Both the position numbers and the translations under genes were made by a program. A stretch of DNA of 64,000 nucleotides from Ralstonia pickettii DTP0602 (GTDB taxonomy: Bacteria; Pseudomonadota; Gammaproteobacteria; Burkholderiales; Burkholderiaceae). Numbering within the stretch: the stretch's first letter is position 1; each line of letters begins with the position of its first letter. This document shows positions 1 through 9,324 of the stretch, one piece after another. A model generated the notes under the pieces. It had not been told where the DNA came from. It ran no database searches and saw only the letters and a program-made list of their open reading frames with translations. The stretch spans positions 2,480,001 through 2,544,000 of the forward strand of contig CP006668.1 of assembly GCA_000471925.1 (NCBI GenBank), in the 5' to 3' direction.

Positions 1-1259
1 TACGCCAGCCAGTTTTGCAATGCTACTGCGGGCTGGCGGTTCCATTCGGCCACCTGCGCCAGGCGCTCGCGCCACAGCAGGTCGCCGGGCAGCCTGCGCA
101 CTGCGGTCTCGGCCACGCGCTGGGCCTGGTCAAGCTTGCCGGCGGCGAGGAAGACGCGATAGGCGAGGTCATGGTCCTCGGCGTTGAAGGGCTTCTCGGC
201 GGCGGCGCCCTCGGCCTTGTCAGCGGCACTGGCGGCCGCCTTGCGCGTTTGCAGCACGCCGGCGGCCTGCAGCGCATCGCGCAGCGCCAGCCCGCGCGGG
301 CCGTCGAGGAAGACCACCCCTTGCGCGGCCCACGGCTGCGCCGCGGCGAGCATGCGCGCCGCCTGCGCAGCCGGGCGGTGCCGCAACGAAGACAGCTTCA
401 GCAACCGCTCCACGTAGCGGGCGGCCTGCTCCGGCCGGTTGGCCGCCAGCGCCAGCCTGGTCAGGTAGCGCAGCACCTCGGGATCGTCGAGCAGCGGCCC
501 GGCATGGCGTTCGGCTTCGGCCAGTGCCTCGTCCAGCAGGTTGCCGGACTGCAGCGTCTGCACGGCCTTCAGGAACAGCGCGCGCTGCTCGGCCAGCGTG
601 CCGGCGCGGGCCTGGGCCGCGAACAGCGCGCGCGCGGCGTCGCGGTAGTTGCCGCCGGAGACCGCAATCTCGGCCAGTTGGCGATTCCAGAAATCGGCAT
701 GGCCGCGGTCGGCGCGCGCCAGTTCGCGGTAGAAGCCCGCCAGTGCATCGGTCGCGCCGAGCTCGCGTGCCTGCATGGCCAGCCTCTGCAGCTCTGCAAT
801 GGTCCAGCGTCGCGCCGTGGCTTCCTTGAGCAAGGCCTGCGCCTGTGCCAGGAACTGCGCGCGCTCAGGCGTATCGGGCTGCGCCGCCCAGGTACGCTGC
901 TGCGCGATGTCGATGCGCGTGCGCAGGATCGTGGCGGACAAGTCGGCGCGCTGCAGCGCCTGCATGCGCGCCAGCATGGCCTCGGCCTCGTCCAGCCGGC
1001 CGCTGCGCGCGTATTGCTCGGCGAGCACCGCCATGAACCCCGGATCGTCCGGCGCGGCCTTGGACCACGCTTCCAGGTACGCCACGGTCAGGCCGTCCAT
1101 GGTGCGGCCCTGCCCCAGCAAGCGCTCGCGCAGCGTCTCGCGCGGGAACATCAGTGCCAGGCCGACTCCCACCATCGCGGTAAAGGTCAGTACCAGCGCC
1201 GGCGGCAGCAGCCGCTCGCGCTCAGCCGGCGCAGCGGACTTCGACGGCTTGGCTGGCAT
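1..1259 (-). CDS. pelB: PelB-like TPR protein of the Pel exopolysaccharide secretion system (partial, 3' end beyond window)
   Basis: About 419 N-terminal residues are visible and the frame is still open at base 1. The protein begins MPAKPSKSAAP, has one N-terminal membrane segment (about residues 19-40, LLPPALVLTFTAVMVGVGLA) and then continuous alpha-helical, Ala/Leu/Arg-rich repeats that look like TPRs (for example YLEAWSKAAPDDPGFMAVLAEQYARSGRLDEAEAMLARM). In the Pel family PelB combines an inner-membrane anchor, periplasmic TPRs that bind PelA, and a C-terminal outer-membrane barrel that exports the polymer; the barrel would lie left of the window. The start overlaps the end of pelA by 38 bp, which implies translational coupling. 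The assignment rests on the TPR architecture plus the position just after pelA. Confidence 0.8.
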   Translation of the reverse strand, partial: MPAKPSKSAAPAERERLLPPALVLTFTAMVGVGLALMFPRETLRERLLGQGRTMDGLTVAYLEAWSKAAPDDPGFMAVLAEQYARSGRLDEAEAMLARMQALQRADLSATILRTRIDIAQQRTWAAQPDTPERAQFLAQAQALLKEATARRWTIAELQRLAMQARELGATDALAGFYRELARADRGHADFWNRQLAEIAVSGGNYRDAARALFAAQARAGTLAEQRALFLKAVQTLQSGNLLDEALAEAERHAGPLLDDPEVLRYLTRLALAANRPEQAARYVERLLKLSSLRHRPAAQAARMLAAAQPWAAQGVVFLDGPRGLALRDALQAAGVLQTRKAAASAADKAEGAAAEKPFNAEDHDLAYRVFLAAGKLDQAQRVAETAVRRLPGDLLWRERLAQVAEWNRQPAVALQNWLA

Positions 1260-4125
1260 GGTTCAGGTCGGTAAGGGGCGCGGTATCGACGCGCAAGGTA
1301 TCGCGCTCGCGCACACCCTGGACGGTCTTGCCGTCAACGCTCACGCGGCAGTTGGCCGCGCCGGCGAGCCGGAAGAAAGGCTTGTAGTAGCCGCCGAAGG
1401 CAAAGCGCGTGACGCTGCCATCGCGCTGCCAGTTGCGCACGATGCCGTTGGCTTCGGCCAGCTGCGGAGCGCTCGCCACGGCCGGCGCGTCGCGCGTGAC
1501 AAAGCGAACGTCGCCGCCGTCCAGGTGCAGGTAGACGCCTCCGCCCGGCGCCGCCGAGGTACCGGTGACCCCGCGCGCCGAGGCCAGTTCCGGCACGCCG
1601 GCGCCGGTCCAGCGCAGGTTGCGCAGGTTGCCGTCGCCGCGCACGATCCAGGCGCCGGGCTGCGTGCCATCGCCCAGCTCGCGCGCCACCGCCATGTCCT
1701 GCCAGTCCAGCACCTTGCGCACGTAGTCGGTCGAATGCAGCGGCAGCAGCGGCTGCGCCAGCACGTAGTCGTAGACCTTGCGCAGCGCCTTCAGCGACGC
1801 CACCTTGGTGCCCGAATAGCTGTGGTAGTAGATATTGACCGGCTTGAAGCGGTACGGCTTGTCGGTCAGCTCGAAGGTCTCGATCACGCGCTCAAAGCCG
1901 TAGTACGGGCCGTGCCACAGGTTGGTATAGACGTTCTCGTTCTGGTTCGGCGCGAACACCTGGAAAGTGCCGTCCGGCTTGTTGATGCCCAGCGGCGAGA
2001 TCGCGGTCCAGCTCGGGTTGCTGCGCGTGATCATGGTGTCGCCGCCATTCATGTTGAGCACGCGCGCCTGCGCCGCGAGCTTGAGCGCCTGCGCCGGCGG
2101 CTGGCAGTCGCCCGACCACAGCAGCAGCGTGACCGGCTTGCCGGCGGGCGCGAGCTTGCGGTTGATGTAGTCGATCGAACCGCCGATTTCGCGGTTCAGG
2201 TCCATCGTGTAGCCGGGCACCGGCAGGTGGTAGGCCTCTTCTGCCTTGGCCTGCTTGCCCGCGCCGTGCTCGTGGCCGTGATCCTTGCCGGCGGCCTGCG
2301 CCCTTTGTCGGCCCTCGGGCACGGTCAGCGCCCAGGTGAACGGGTGCGAGAAGGTATGGCTGGCCACCTCCACGTACGGCTGCGCGAAGATCTTGCGCGC
2401 GATCGGCTCGAGCTCGGCGCTGAGCTTCGGGTACATGCCGTCGGCGCTGAGCTCGGCCTGAATCACCGACATGGTCATCGGCAGCCGGTAGCGGTCGAAG
2501 ACCTCGCGGAACAGCACCTCGCCCGAGAAGCCGCCGCCCGGCATCTCCGCGCGCGAGGCAAAGCCGTCGCCGTCGATATGGATGGTCAGCAGGCGGCGGC
2601 CGTTCTCGGTAGTGACGTCGGGCACCGGCATCGCCGGCAGCCGCAGCGCCTCGCGCAGGAAGGCCAGCGGCTGCACGATCCAGCGGTCCGGGTCGGTGTT
2701 CTGGATGCCGGTCAAGACCGCGTACGGCCTGATCGCGTAACCGCCCCAGGGCGTGATTGCAGCAGCGTCATAGGTGAGCGTGCCCGAGCGCAGCCGCAGC
2801 AGCGAGCGCGACCCGGCGCCTACCTGCACCGGCACCGCGCGCGAGCGGTCGGGCAATACCGGCGCCTCGAAGCCCATCATCGGGTCTTTCGACACCACCT
2901 GCACCGGCCCCTCGACGCGGCCCCTGGCCAGGCTCAGCCCCAGGCTGTGCGCCATCGTCCCGGTCATGCGCAGCCCGAAGTCGTTCAGGAAGGCCACCGG
3001 GATGCCTTGCTCCACCTGCTTGCCGAGCCACTGACGCAGGCGCCCGGCGGCCGCGTCGTCGACCGGTCCTTCCAGCCAGATCACCACGCCGGCGTAGCGG
3101 TCGACGCCCAGGTCCGGCAGCGGTTCGCCGACGCCGGCGAACTCCACACGGTAGCCCAGGTAGTTGAGCGGCATTGACACGAAGCGCACGCCTTCGGAAT
3201 TGTCGATCGACTCCCCGGGACGCTGATCCTGCAGCACCAGCACGCGGCGCGGCAGCACTTCCACGCTGCCCACGCCCACGGTCTGCAAGGCCGGATCGGC
3301 CACGTACGGCGTGATCCCCAGCGCGCGGATGCGCTGCGCGGTCTCGCGCGCGCAGCGGCGGTCCGCCGGCGCGCAATAGTCGATGGAGATCACCGGCAGC
3401 CGGTATTGCTCGCGGATGGTGCGGGCCTGCGCCAGCAGCCAGTCGCGGTCCGCCTGCGGCACCTCGACATAGCGGCCCTTGCCCTGGTCCCAGCCGCGAA
3501 ACAGCGATTCGAAGGCCACGGCATAGGCCAGCCCATGGACCTGCGGCAGGATCTCGAAGCCACGGTTGAAGACCAGGCGCGCCTCGGGATAGCGCGCCTT
3601 GATGGCCTGGATCACGCGCACCATGCCCGCTTCCTGGCGCGCGCGCTCGGCATCGGTCTTTGCCACCAGCTGGTAGGAGTCGAGCGTATCGAGGAAGAAG
3701 CCGCGGAAGCCGCGCTGCCACAGCGGCGCGATCACCTTGTCGACGTAGAAAGCAGGCCAGCCTTCTGCGGCCTGGTCGACCACGCGCGCGCTCCAGGCGT
3801 CGTTGCGCCCGGTGAGCCAGGCCTGCGGGATGTCCTTGTAGTAGCGGCGGCTTTCCAGGACCTCGCCCACGCTGACATAGGCGAACCAGGCGGTGGCGGG
3901 CGTGGCGGCCTGGCGCGGATCGAAGCCGCTGTCGGGTTCGACCACGGCGATATCGAAGGCCTGCAGCGCATCGACCGGCGGCTTCGCCCCATAGTGGAAG
4001 GCGATTGACGGCATCGGCGCCCCCGGCGCCGGTGCGGCCGCCGTCGCCGCCATCGCCGCATTGACCGATACCAGCGACAGCAGCACCGCCGTGCCTTGCA
4101 CCAACCGTCGCATCGCCACCGCCAT
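1222..4125 (-). CDS. pelA: PelA: periplasmic Pel polysaccharide hydrolase/deacetylase
   Basis: A protein of about 967 residues that trims and deacetylates the galactosamine-rich Pel polymer in the periplasm. From the chosen start it has a signal peptide (MRRLVQGTAVLLSLVSVNAA) cleaved near AMA/ATAA. Next is a TM1410/GH114-type glycoside hydrolase domain (about residues 40-280; IAFHYGAKPP, FRGFFLDTLDSY, VISIDYC), then a reductase-like middle domain, then a polysaccharide deacetylase domain with metal-site motifs HIDGDG (about 516-521) and SHTFSHP (about 589-595). The C-terminus is a beta-rich domain. The length fits the PelA family. The start at 4125 is preferred because it puts the signal peptide at the N-terminus; an in-frame start at 4242 would add an Arg-rich leader. 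First gene of the operon pelA-pelB as far as visible. Confidence 0.9.
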   Translation of the reverse strand: MAVAMRRLVQGTAVLLSLVSVNAAMAATAAAPAPGAPMPSIAFHYGAKPPVDALQAFDIAVVEPDSGFDPRQAATPATAWFAYVSVGEVLESRRYYKDIPQAWLTGRNDAWSARVVDQAAEGWPAFYVDKVIAPLWQRGFRGFFLDTLDSYQLVAKTDAERARQEAGMVRVIQAIKARYPEARLVFNRGFEILPQVHGLAYAVAFESLFRGWDQGKGRYVEVPQADRDWLLAQARTIREQYRLPVISIDYCAPADRRCARETAQRIRALGITPYVADPALQTVGVGSVEVLPRRVLVLQDQRPGESIDNSEGVRFVSMPLNYLGYRVEFAGVGEPLPDLGVDRYAGVVIWLEGPVDDAAAGRLRQWLGKQVEQGIPVAFLNDFGLRMTGTMAHSLGLSLARGRVEGPVQVVSKDPMMGFEAPVLPDRSRAVPVQVGAGSRSLLRLRSGTLTYDAAAITPWGGYAIRPYAVLTGIQNTDPDRWIVQPLAFLREALRLPAMPVPDVTTENGRRLLTIHIDGDGFASRAEMPGGGFSGEVLFREVFDRYRLPMTMSVIQAELSADGMYPKLSAELEPIARKIFAQPYVEVASHTFSHPFTWALTVPEGRQRAQAAGKDHGHEHGAGKQAKAEEAYHLPVPGYTMDLNREIGGSIDYINRKLAPAGKPVTLLLWSGDCQPPAQALKLAAQARVLNMNGGDTMITRSNPSWTAISPLGINKPDGTFQVFAPNQNENVYTNLWHGPYYGFERVIETFELTDKPYRFKPVNIYYHSYSGTKVASLKALRKVYDYVLAQPLLPLHSTDYVRKVLDWQDMAVARELGDGTQPGAWIVRGDGNLRNLRWTGAGVPELASARGVTGTSAAPGGGVYLHLDGGDVRFVTRDAPAVASAPQLAEANGIVRNWQRDGSVTRFAFGGYYKPFFRLAGAANCRVSVDGKTVQGVRERDTLRVDTAPLTDLNHASQAVEVRCAG

Positions 4126-4970
4126 CACCCCGTGCAATCGGGACCGCCTTCGCGCGCCCCGGCTCCCTGCTTCCTCCGACTGCTCCACAGCTAGCTTCCT
4201 CTTTATCTGCGCGCCGCGCCTCATGTGCGCCCGGCACGACATTTTTGGACGGTCGCCGCCGCCTTGCCCGACTTTGTCGGTCGAGCTCGGAAACTTCCGA
4301 TGTTATTTGACCTGCGGATGCTATGACAGACGCCCGAGTCGCACTGTCAACAATTGTTCCGAAATTGAGACATTGTCCCTGCCTACGCGTTAACGCCCGA
4401 CCCACGGCTGCCTTGCCCCCATGCACATAGGGGGCATGTTCATGGACGCGCAGCGCCCTCGCGGCAACGCGTTACGCGGGCACTGGCGACCACCAAGCCC
4501 CGCGGGCACAAACGAATCAACGGAGAACCGACCAGGTCCCGTGCGCGACGTGTCGCGACACTGTCCGCAACGACAATTCCGAACAGCTAGGTTTGAAACG
4601 CCAACATGTTTTCCCGTTCCTGTCTTTTATGTATGGCCTCGCATACAGTCGGCGCGCTCACGTATGTTCATGCATAGGATGACAACACCGACCGGTTTTG
4701 GCTTTATTTTCATAATGATATATCCGGAGCCACGGGCTTCCCCCGATTGCGGTAAGTTACCGCCGTCGTAAGAATTTGTAAAAAAGATGGCCCCACCCTG
4801 CACCGGACGGCAGCCATTATGCACGAGGTCACGGCATGGCGCCCGCTGGCGGTGCATCTGCCCAAGTTAAGCGCATAAAAGAATCAGGGAATTCACTGAA
4901 CCGAATGCGAAGTAGAAAACGCTAATATCTCCTATCGGAACCTCTCATCATGATTAGGCGCTTCGCCTGA
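4126..4970. other. Long non-coding region upstream of pelA and the cold-shock gene
   Basis: No convincing gene is visible; the stretch is clearly more AT-rich than its surroundings, especially 4290-4380 and 4640-4960. It must contain the pelA promoter on the minus strand. Visible structure: an inverted repeat at 4415-4435 (GCCCCC, 9-nt loop, GGGGGC), and a short hairpin AGGCG-CTT-CGCCT at 4956-4968, just left of the cold-shock -35 box. I could not identify a specific regulator site such as a FleQ box or a -24/-12 promoter. Open frames here lack ribosome-binding sites and protein-like composition. Confidence 0.5.
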
Positions 4971-5183
4971 TTGACACATCGGGAAAATTCGGCAGAATGA
5001 TTCCCACTGTGCAGTGTGTCGTTCCGTGACGTTTCGGCCATGCCGTTTTCGGTTGTCACGACAGCGACATATCGAGGTCATATGGATGCAGTAGCGCGTA
5101 ACCAATTAAGACACGCTACATGCGTTGCACACGGTGTATAACGAGCGTTTTCGCTCATTTTGAAATTCAAGGTTGAGATAGAT
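4971..5183 (+). promoter_or_regulatory. Cold-shock gene promoter and long structured leader
   Basis: A perfect -35 TTGACA at 4971-4976 is followed after 16 nt by CAGAAT (4993-4998), a 4/6 match to the -10 box. Transcription from here would leave a leader of about 175 nt before the ATG at 5184. Long leaders are typical of cspA-type mRNAs, where they change fold with temperature. The leader contains a hairpin CACTG-TG-CAGTG near 5006-5017 and a stem GAGCG-TTTT-CGCTC at 5143-5156 followed by ATTTT, close enough to the ribosome site (GAGATAG) to influence translation or cause early termination. The thermosensor role is inference. Confidence 0.5.
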
Positions 5184-5387
5184 ATGGAAACCGGTACCGT
5201 TAAGTGGTTCAACGACGCCAAGGGCTTCGGCTTCATCACGCCGGACGCAGGCGGCAATGACCTGTTCGCGCACTTCTCCGCAATCGAAGGCTCGGGCTTC
5301 AAGTCGTTGAAGGAAGGCCAGAAGGTGCGCTACGTCAAGGCCATGGGCCAGAAGGGCGAGCAAGCCACCAAGATCCAGGCCCTCTGA
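5184..5387 (+). CDS. CspA-family cold-shock protein
   Basis: A 67-residue single cold-shock domain (OB fold) that binds single-stranded nucleic acid and melts RNA structure. The RNP1 motif KGFGFITP and the RNP2-like motif DLFAHFSAI are both present, and the start [10 protein letters not shown] matches the family. An in-frame codon at 5160 would add eight residues not found in the family, so the ATG at 5184 after GAGATAG is chosen. The gene is monocistronic: own promoter and long leader upstream, strong terminator 50 bp downstream. The exact paralogue (cspA, cspD and so on) cannot be decided from the sequence. Confidence 0.96.
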   Translation: METGTVKWFNDAKGFGFITPDAGGNDLFAHFSAIEGSGFKSLKEGQKVRYVKAMGQKGEQATKIQAL

Positions 5388-5437
5388 TACCGGTTTGAGT
5401 ACCGGGCCGGTCCCCAAGGACTGGCCGGAGCAGGCAA

Positions 5438-5466
5438 GGCCCCGCAGCTTCGGCGCGGGGCCTTTT
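5438..5466 (+). terminator. Rho-independent terminator of the cold-shock gene
   Basis: Perfect 8-bp stem GGCCCCGC/GCGGGGCC (5438-5445 with 5455-5462), 9-nt loop, followed by TTTT and a T-rich tail. Confidence 0.88.
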
Positions 5467-5557
5467 CATTTGTCTTTGCCTTTGACTTTTGTCCCGGAGC
5501 GCATGTCCCATTGCATGGCCCCGCGCTTCCTTGACCCCGCCACCGAGGAGTCTTGCG

Positions 5558-6163
5558 ATGCCTGCCCACCGCCTGCCGCCACTGGCGCCGCTGGTCGCCG
5601 GCGCCCTGGCGCTGGCTGCCATGCCTGCGCCCGCCGCGGACGCCGGGGCCGGAGCCCTGCTCAACCGCGGCAACGACCCCTTCCTGCAGGTGTCCGCGCG
5701 CATCCCGGCATGTCCCGAGCCGGCGGGCCCGCGCATCACCGAGGCGCAATGGCGGCACGATGCGCACCACCGCATCGAACAGGGCAACCATTGCTGGACC
5801 GAGGGGCGCTGCCGCCTGTCCAACGCCTTCCAGTACGACCGCGAGATCGCCGACAGCCTGCGGCGGCGCCTCGAGACGCTGTCGGCCACGCTGCCGGGCT
5901 GGCGCGACAGCTCGCTGTGGATCACCGTCAGCGGGCGTTGGCTGGTGGTGCAGGGCTGCGTCCGGCCGGGATTTGCCGTCGCGCCCTTCCTCGCCGCGCT
6001 GGGCGAGGTGGCCGACGTGGAACGCGTGATCGACCAGACCACCGCCACACCGGCGCGGGGCGTGCCGTACGCGCGCTATGTCGCGCTGCCGGCCGGAACG
6101 CCGGATGCACCCCGGCCTGCGCCTCAGAAATCGCCTGGGAACACGCCCCAGAAGGAGCCCTGA
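5558..6163 (+). CDS. Periplasmic protein with a BON-like domain
   Basis: A 201-residue protein of unassigned function. It starts MPAHRLPPL after a good GAGGAG site and has a signal peptide (LVAGALALAAMPAPAADA), so it is exported. Two cysteine pairs lie in the middle (IPACPEP, NHCWTEGRCRLS). Residues about 110-170 (REIADSLRRRLETL, DSSLWITVSGRWLVVQGCV, ALGEVADVERVID) follow the BON pattern of a helix, two strands and a helix, a domain found in OsmY-type proteins that contact membranes. The C-terminal tail is Pro-rich. It lies between the cold-shock terminator and the hopanoid promoter and is probably transcribed alone. Confidence 0.65.
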   Translation: MPAHRLPPLAPLVAGALALAAMPAPAADAGAGALLNRGNDPFLQVSARIPACPEPAGPRITEAQWRHDAHHRIEQGNHCWTEGRCRLSNAFQYDREIADSLRRRLETLSATLPGWRDSSLWITVSGRWLVVQGCVRPGFAVAPFLAALGEVADVERVIDQTTATPARGVPYARYVALPAGTPDAPRPAPQKSPGNTPQKEP

Positions 6164-6200
6164 CGGCCGAAATGTTACCGGCGAGGTTTCGGACGATGTT

Positions 6201-6208
6201 GCTATAAT
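6201..6208 (+). promoter_or_regulatory. Extended -10 promoter of the hopanoid operon
   Basis: TGCTATAAT (TG at 6199-6201 region, TATAAT at 6203-6208) is a perfect -10 box with the extended TGN element, which can compensate for the lack of a clear -35. It lies about 140 bp upstream of hpnD. Confidence 0.5.
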
Positions 6209-6348
6209 CGGCCGACCCACAACCACCCTCCCGCCACTGGCCGCCCCCATGGCGCCATACGGTTCGCCGTAGCGCGTTCAGTACAGCTGGCAATACAGTT
6301 GGCAATACAGCCATCAGCGGGACGGTTTGCAGCGTGTCGAGGAGTTAC

Positions 6349-7236
6349 GTGGCCGGTACTCAAATCGCAACGCCAGACGCCCCTGCCGCCGCAGCAGCCA
6401 TGCACGGCCCCCATGCCGGACCCGCGGCCTCGGCGGGCAGCTCCTTCCATGCAGCGCTGCGCATCCTGCCGGCAGTGCAGCGCCAGGCCATGTTCGAGAT
6501 CTATGCGTTCTGCCGCGCCGTCGACGATATCGCCGACGGCGACGCGCCGCATGCCCAACGCCTGGCCGCGCTCGAGGCCTGGCGGGGCGACATCGCCGCC
6601 TGCTACGCCGGCACCCCGCCGCCAGCCCTGCAGCCGCTGTGCGCGCAGATCCGCGCCTTCAACCTGCAGCAGCAGGACTTCCTCGCCGTGATCGACGGCA
6701 TGACCATGGACGTCGAGCAAGACATCCGCGCCCCGGATGCCGCCACCCTGGACCTGTATTGCGACCGTGTCGCCAGTGCCGTGGGCCGGCTTGCGGTGCG
6801 CGTGTTCGGGCTGGAAGAAACCTGCGGCATCGCGCTGGCACACCACCTGGGGCGCGCGCTGCAGCTGACCAATATCCTGCGCGATATCGACGAGGACGCC
6901 GCCATTGGCCGGCTGTACCTGCCGGCGCAGGCACTGGCCGCCGCCGGCGTCCCCGCCGGGCTCGCGGCAGACGGGCCGCAGGCGGTGGCGGCGCATCCCG
7001 CGCTCGGGCAGGCCTGCGCCTTGCTAGCGCAGGAAGCGCAGGCGCACTACGACCAGGCCTACGCGGTCATGGCGCGCTGCCCTGCCCGGCAGGTGCGCTC
7101 GCCGCGGATCATGGCCGAGGTCTACCACCGCATCCTGGCGCGCCTGCGCACGCAGGGCTGGCGCGCACCGCGCCAGCGCGTGCGCCTGCCGCGCGCGCAA
7201 CTGCTCTGGATCGTGCTGCGCCACGCCATTGGCTGA
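6349..7236 (+). CDS. hpnD: HpnD: presqualene diphosphate synthase
   Basis: A 295-residue squalene/phytoene synthase-family enzyme that condenses two farnesyl diphosphates to presqualene diphosphate in bacterial squalene synthesis. Both Asp-rich motifs are visible: CRAVDDIADGD and LTNILRDIDEDA, which bind the diphosphate-magnesium groups. HpnD rather than HpnC is chosen from the neighbouring cyclase and the motif style. A GTG start at 6349 sits 5 nt after GAGGAG; the GTG at 6334 lacks such a site. The first 35 residues are Ala-rich and probably disordered. It is the first gene of hpnD-shc-hpnG; hpnC and hpnE, the usual partners, are not in the window. Confidence 0.88.
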   Translation: MAGTQIATPDAPAAAAAMHGPHAGPAASAGSSFHAALRILPAVQRQAMFEIYAFCRAVDDIADGDAPHAQRLAALEAWRGDIAACYAGTPPPALQPLCAQIRAFNLQQQDFLAVIDGMTMDVEQDIRAPDAATLDLYCDRVASAVGRLAVRVFGLEETCGIALAHHLGRALQLTNILRDIDEDAAIGRLYLPAQALAAAGVPAGLAADGPQAVAAHPALGQACALLAQEAQAHYDQAYAVMARCPARQVRSPRIMAEVYHRILARLRTQGWRAPRQRVRLPRAQLLWIVLRHAIG

Positions 7237-7296
7237 GCGCGGCCACCCGATGCATGCCGTGCACGGCGTCGCCGTGCGCCGGCACAAGGAGTTTGC

Positions 7297-9324
7297 ATGT
7301 CGGAGTCTGCATTAAACGAGACCGCCTTCGCCACGGCCGCGCCGCGTGCGGAGCCAGCTGCCGATCCGGCGATGCCCGCGCCGCGCCACGCCGCGCCGGC
7401 GCTCGACCAGGGCATCGGCCGCGCCATCGACGCGCTGCTGCACCATCAGCGTCCCGACGGTCACTGGGTCTACGAACTCGAGGCCGACGCCACCATCCCC
7501 GCCGAATACGTGCTGATGGTGCACTACCTCGGCGAGACCCCGGACCTGGCGCTCGAGGCCCGCATCGCGCGCTACCTGCACCGCATCCAGAACGCCGACG
7601 GCGGCTGGCCGCTGTTCCACGAAGGCCGCTCTGACGTGAGCGCCAGCGTGAAGGCGTATTTCGCGCTGAAGATGGCCGGCGATGATCCGCAGGCCGCGCA
7701 TATGCAGCGCGCGCGCCAGGCCATCCATGCGCTGGGCGGGGCCGAGGCCTGCAATGTCTTCACGCGTACGCTGCTGGCGCTGTACGGCGCGATGCCATGG
7801 TCGGCGGTGCCGATGATGCCGGTGGAAATCATGCTGCTGCCGCAGTGGTTCCCGTTCCACCTGTCCAAGGTCTCGTACTGGGCGCGCACGGTGATCGTGC
7901 CGCTGCTGGTGCTCAACAGCCTGCGCCCGCTGGCGCGCAACCCGCGCGCGGTCGGCATCAACGAACTGTTCGTGGGCCCGTGCCACAACGTGCGGCTGCC
8001 GCGCCGCGCCGCGCACCAGCACGCCGGCTGGTACGCGGCATTCCGCGGTCTGGATGCGCTGATGCGCGTGGCCGAGCCGCTCTTTCCGCGCCTGCTGCGC
8101 CGGCGCGCCATCGACGCCGCGCAGGCCTTCGTGCGCGAGCGGCTCAACGGCGAGGACGGCCTGGGCGCGATCTTCCCGGCGATGGCCAACAGCGTGATGA
8201 TGTTCGACGTGCTGGGCGTGCCGCCCGACGATCCCGCGCGCGCGGTGGCGCGGCGTTCGGTCGAGCGTCTGCTGGTCGAGCACGGCGACGAAGCCTACTG
8301 CCAGCCTTGCCTGTCGCCGGTGTGGGACACCGCACTGGCCGCGCATGCGCTGCTCGAAACCGGCGAGGCACGCGCGGCCGCGGCGGTCGGGCGCGGCCTG
8401 GACTGGCTCAAGCCGCTGCAGGTGCTGGACGTGCGCGGAGACTGGGCGGTGCGCCGCCCGCTGGTACGCCCCGGCGGCTGGGCCTTCCAGTACGCCAACG
8501 ACTATTACCCGGACGTGGACGACACCGCCGTGGTCGCGGCCGCGATGGACCGCTACATGCGCGCGCACGGCGCGCCGGGCCGCTACGACGAAGCGGTGGC
8601 GCGTGCCAGCGAGTGGATCGTCGGCATGCAGAGCGGCAATGGCGGCTGGGGCGCGTTCGAGCCGGAGAACACCCACCTCTACCTGAACAACATCCCCTTC
8701 GCCGACCACGGCGCGCTGCTGGACCCGCCCACCGCCGATGTGTCGGCGCGCTGCCTGTCGATGCTGTGCCAGACCGGCGCCACCCCCGACAAGAGCGAGC
8801 CCGCCGCACGCGCGCTGCGCTACCTGCGGCGCGAACAGATGCCCGACGGCAGCTGGTTCGGCCGCTGGGGCACGAACTATATCTATGGCACCTGGAGCGC
8901 GCTGTGCGCGCTGAATGCCGCCGGCCTGCCGCCGGAGGCGCCGGAGATGCGCCGCGCGGTGGCGTGGCTCGTGCAGATCCAGAACGCGGACGGCGGCTGG
9001 GGCGAGGACGGCAGCAGCTACCGGCTCGACTACCGCGGCTACGAGCCCGCGCCCAGCGTGGCCTCGCAGACCGCATGGGCGCTGCTGGCGCTGATGGCGG
9101 CCGGCGCCGCCCGGCACCCCGCGGTGGCGCGCGGCATCGACTACCTACTGCGCACGCAGCAGTCCGGCGGGCTGTGGCATGAGCCCCGCTTTACCGCGGT
9201 GGGCTTTCCGCGGGTGTTCTACCTGCGCTACCACGGTTATGCGCGCTACTTTCCGTTGTGGGCGCTGGCGCGCTATCGCAACCTGCAGCGTGGCGGCGCT
9301 GGGCACGTGTCGTGGGGCCTGTGA
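7297..9324 (+). CDS. shc: Squalene-hopene cyclase
   Basis: A 675-residue membrane-associated triterpene cyclase that folds squalene into hopene/diplopterol, the core of hopanoids. The catalytic acid motif DVDDTA lies at residues 406-411. Several QW repeats are visible, among them QNADGGWPLF near 104, QSGNGGWGAFE near 446, QMPDGSWFGRWG near 514 and QNADGGWGED near 564. The length matches the family. It starts after AAGGAG and lies 60 bp behind hpnD. The stop codon overlaps the GTG of hpnG (GTGA), so the two are translationally coupled. Confidence 0.97.
   Translation: MSESALNETAFATAAPRAEPAADPAMPAPRHAAPALDQGIGRAIDALLHHQRPDGHWVYELEADATIPAEYVLMVHYLGETPDLALEARIARYLHRIQNADGGWPLFHEGRSDVSASVKAYFALKMAGDDPQAAHMQRARQAIHALGGAEACNVFTRTLLALYGAMPWSAVPMMPVEIMLLPQWFPFHLSKVSYWARTVIVPLLVLNSLRPLARNPRAVGINELFVGPCHNVRLPRRAAHQHAGWYAAFRGLDALMRVAEPLFPRLLRRRAIDAAQAFVRERLNGEDGLGAIFPAMANSVMMFDVLGVPPDDPARAVARRSVERLLVEHGDEAYCQPCLSPVWDTALAAHALLETGEARAAAAVGRGLDWLKPLQVLDVRGDWAVRRPLVRPGGWAFQYANDYYPDVDDTAVVAAAMDRYMRAHGAPGRYDEAVARASEWIVGMQSGNGGWGAFEPENTHLYLNNIPFADHGALLDPPTADVSARCLSMLCQTGATPDKSEPAARALRYLRREQMPDGSWFGRWGTNYIYGTWSALCALNAAGLPPEAPEMRRAVAWLVQIQNADGGWGEDGSSYRLDYRGYEPAPSVASQTAWALLALMAAGAARHPAVARGIDYLLRTQQSGGLWHEPRFTAVGFPRVFYLRYHGYARYFPLWALARYRNLQRGGAGHVSWGL

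Noticed and set aside
775..3177. A long plus-strand open frame opposite pelA and pelB
   Set aside because: Arg/His/Gln-rich composition with no family resemblance, no ribosome site, and it lies opposite well-recognised Pel genes.
4421..4771. A 116-residue open frame in the region upstream of the cold-shock gene
   Set aside because: It has no ribosome site, and its composition changes along its length as expected for non-coding DNA.
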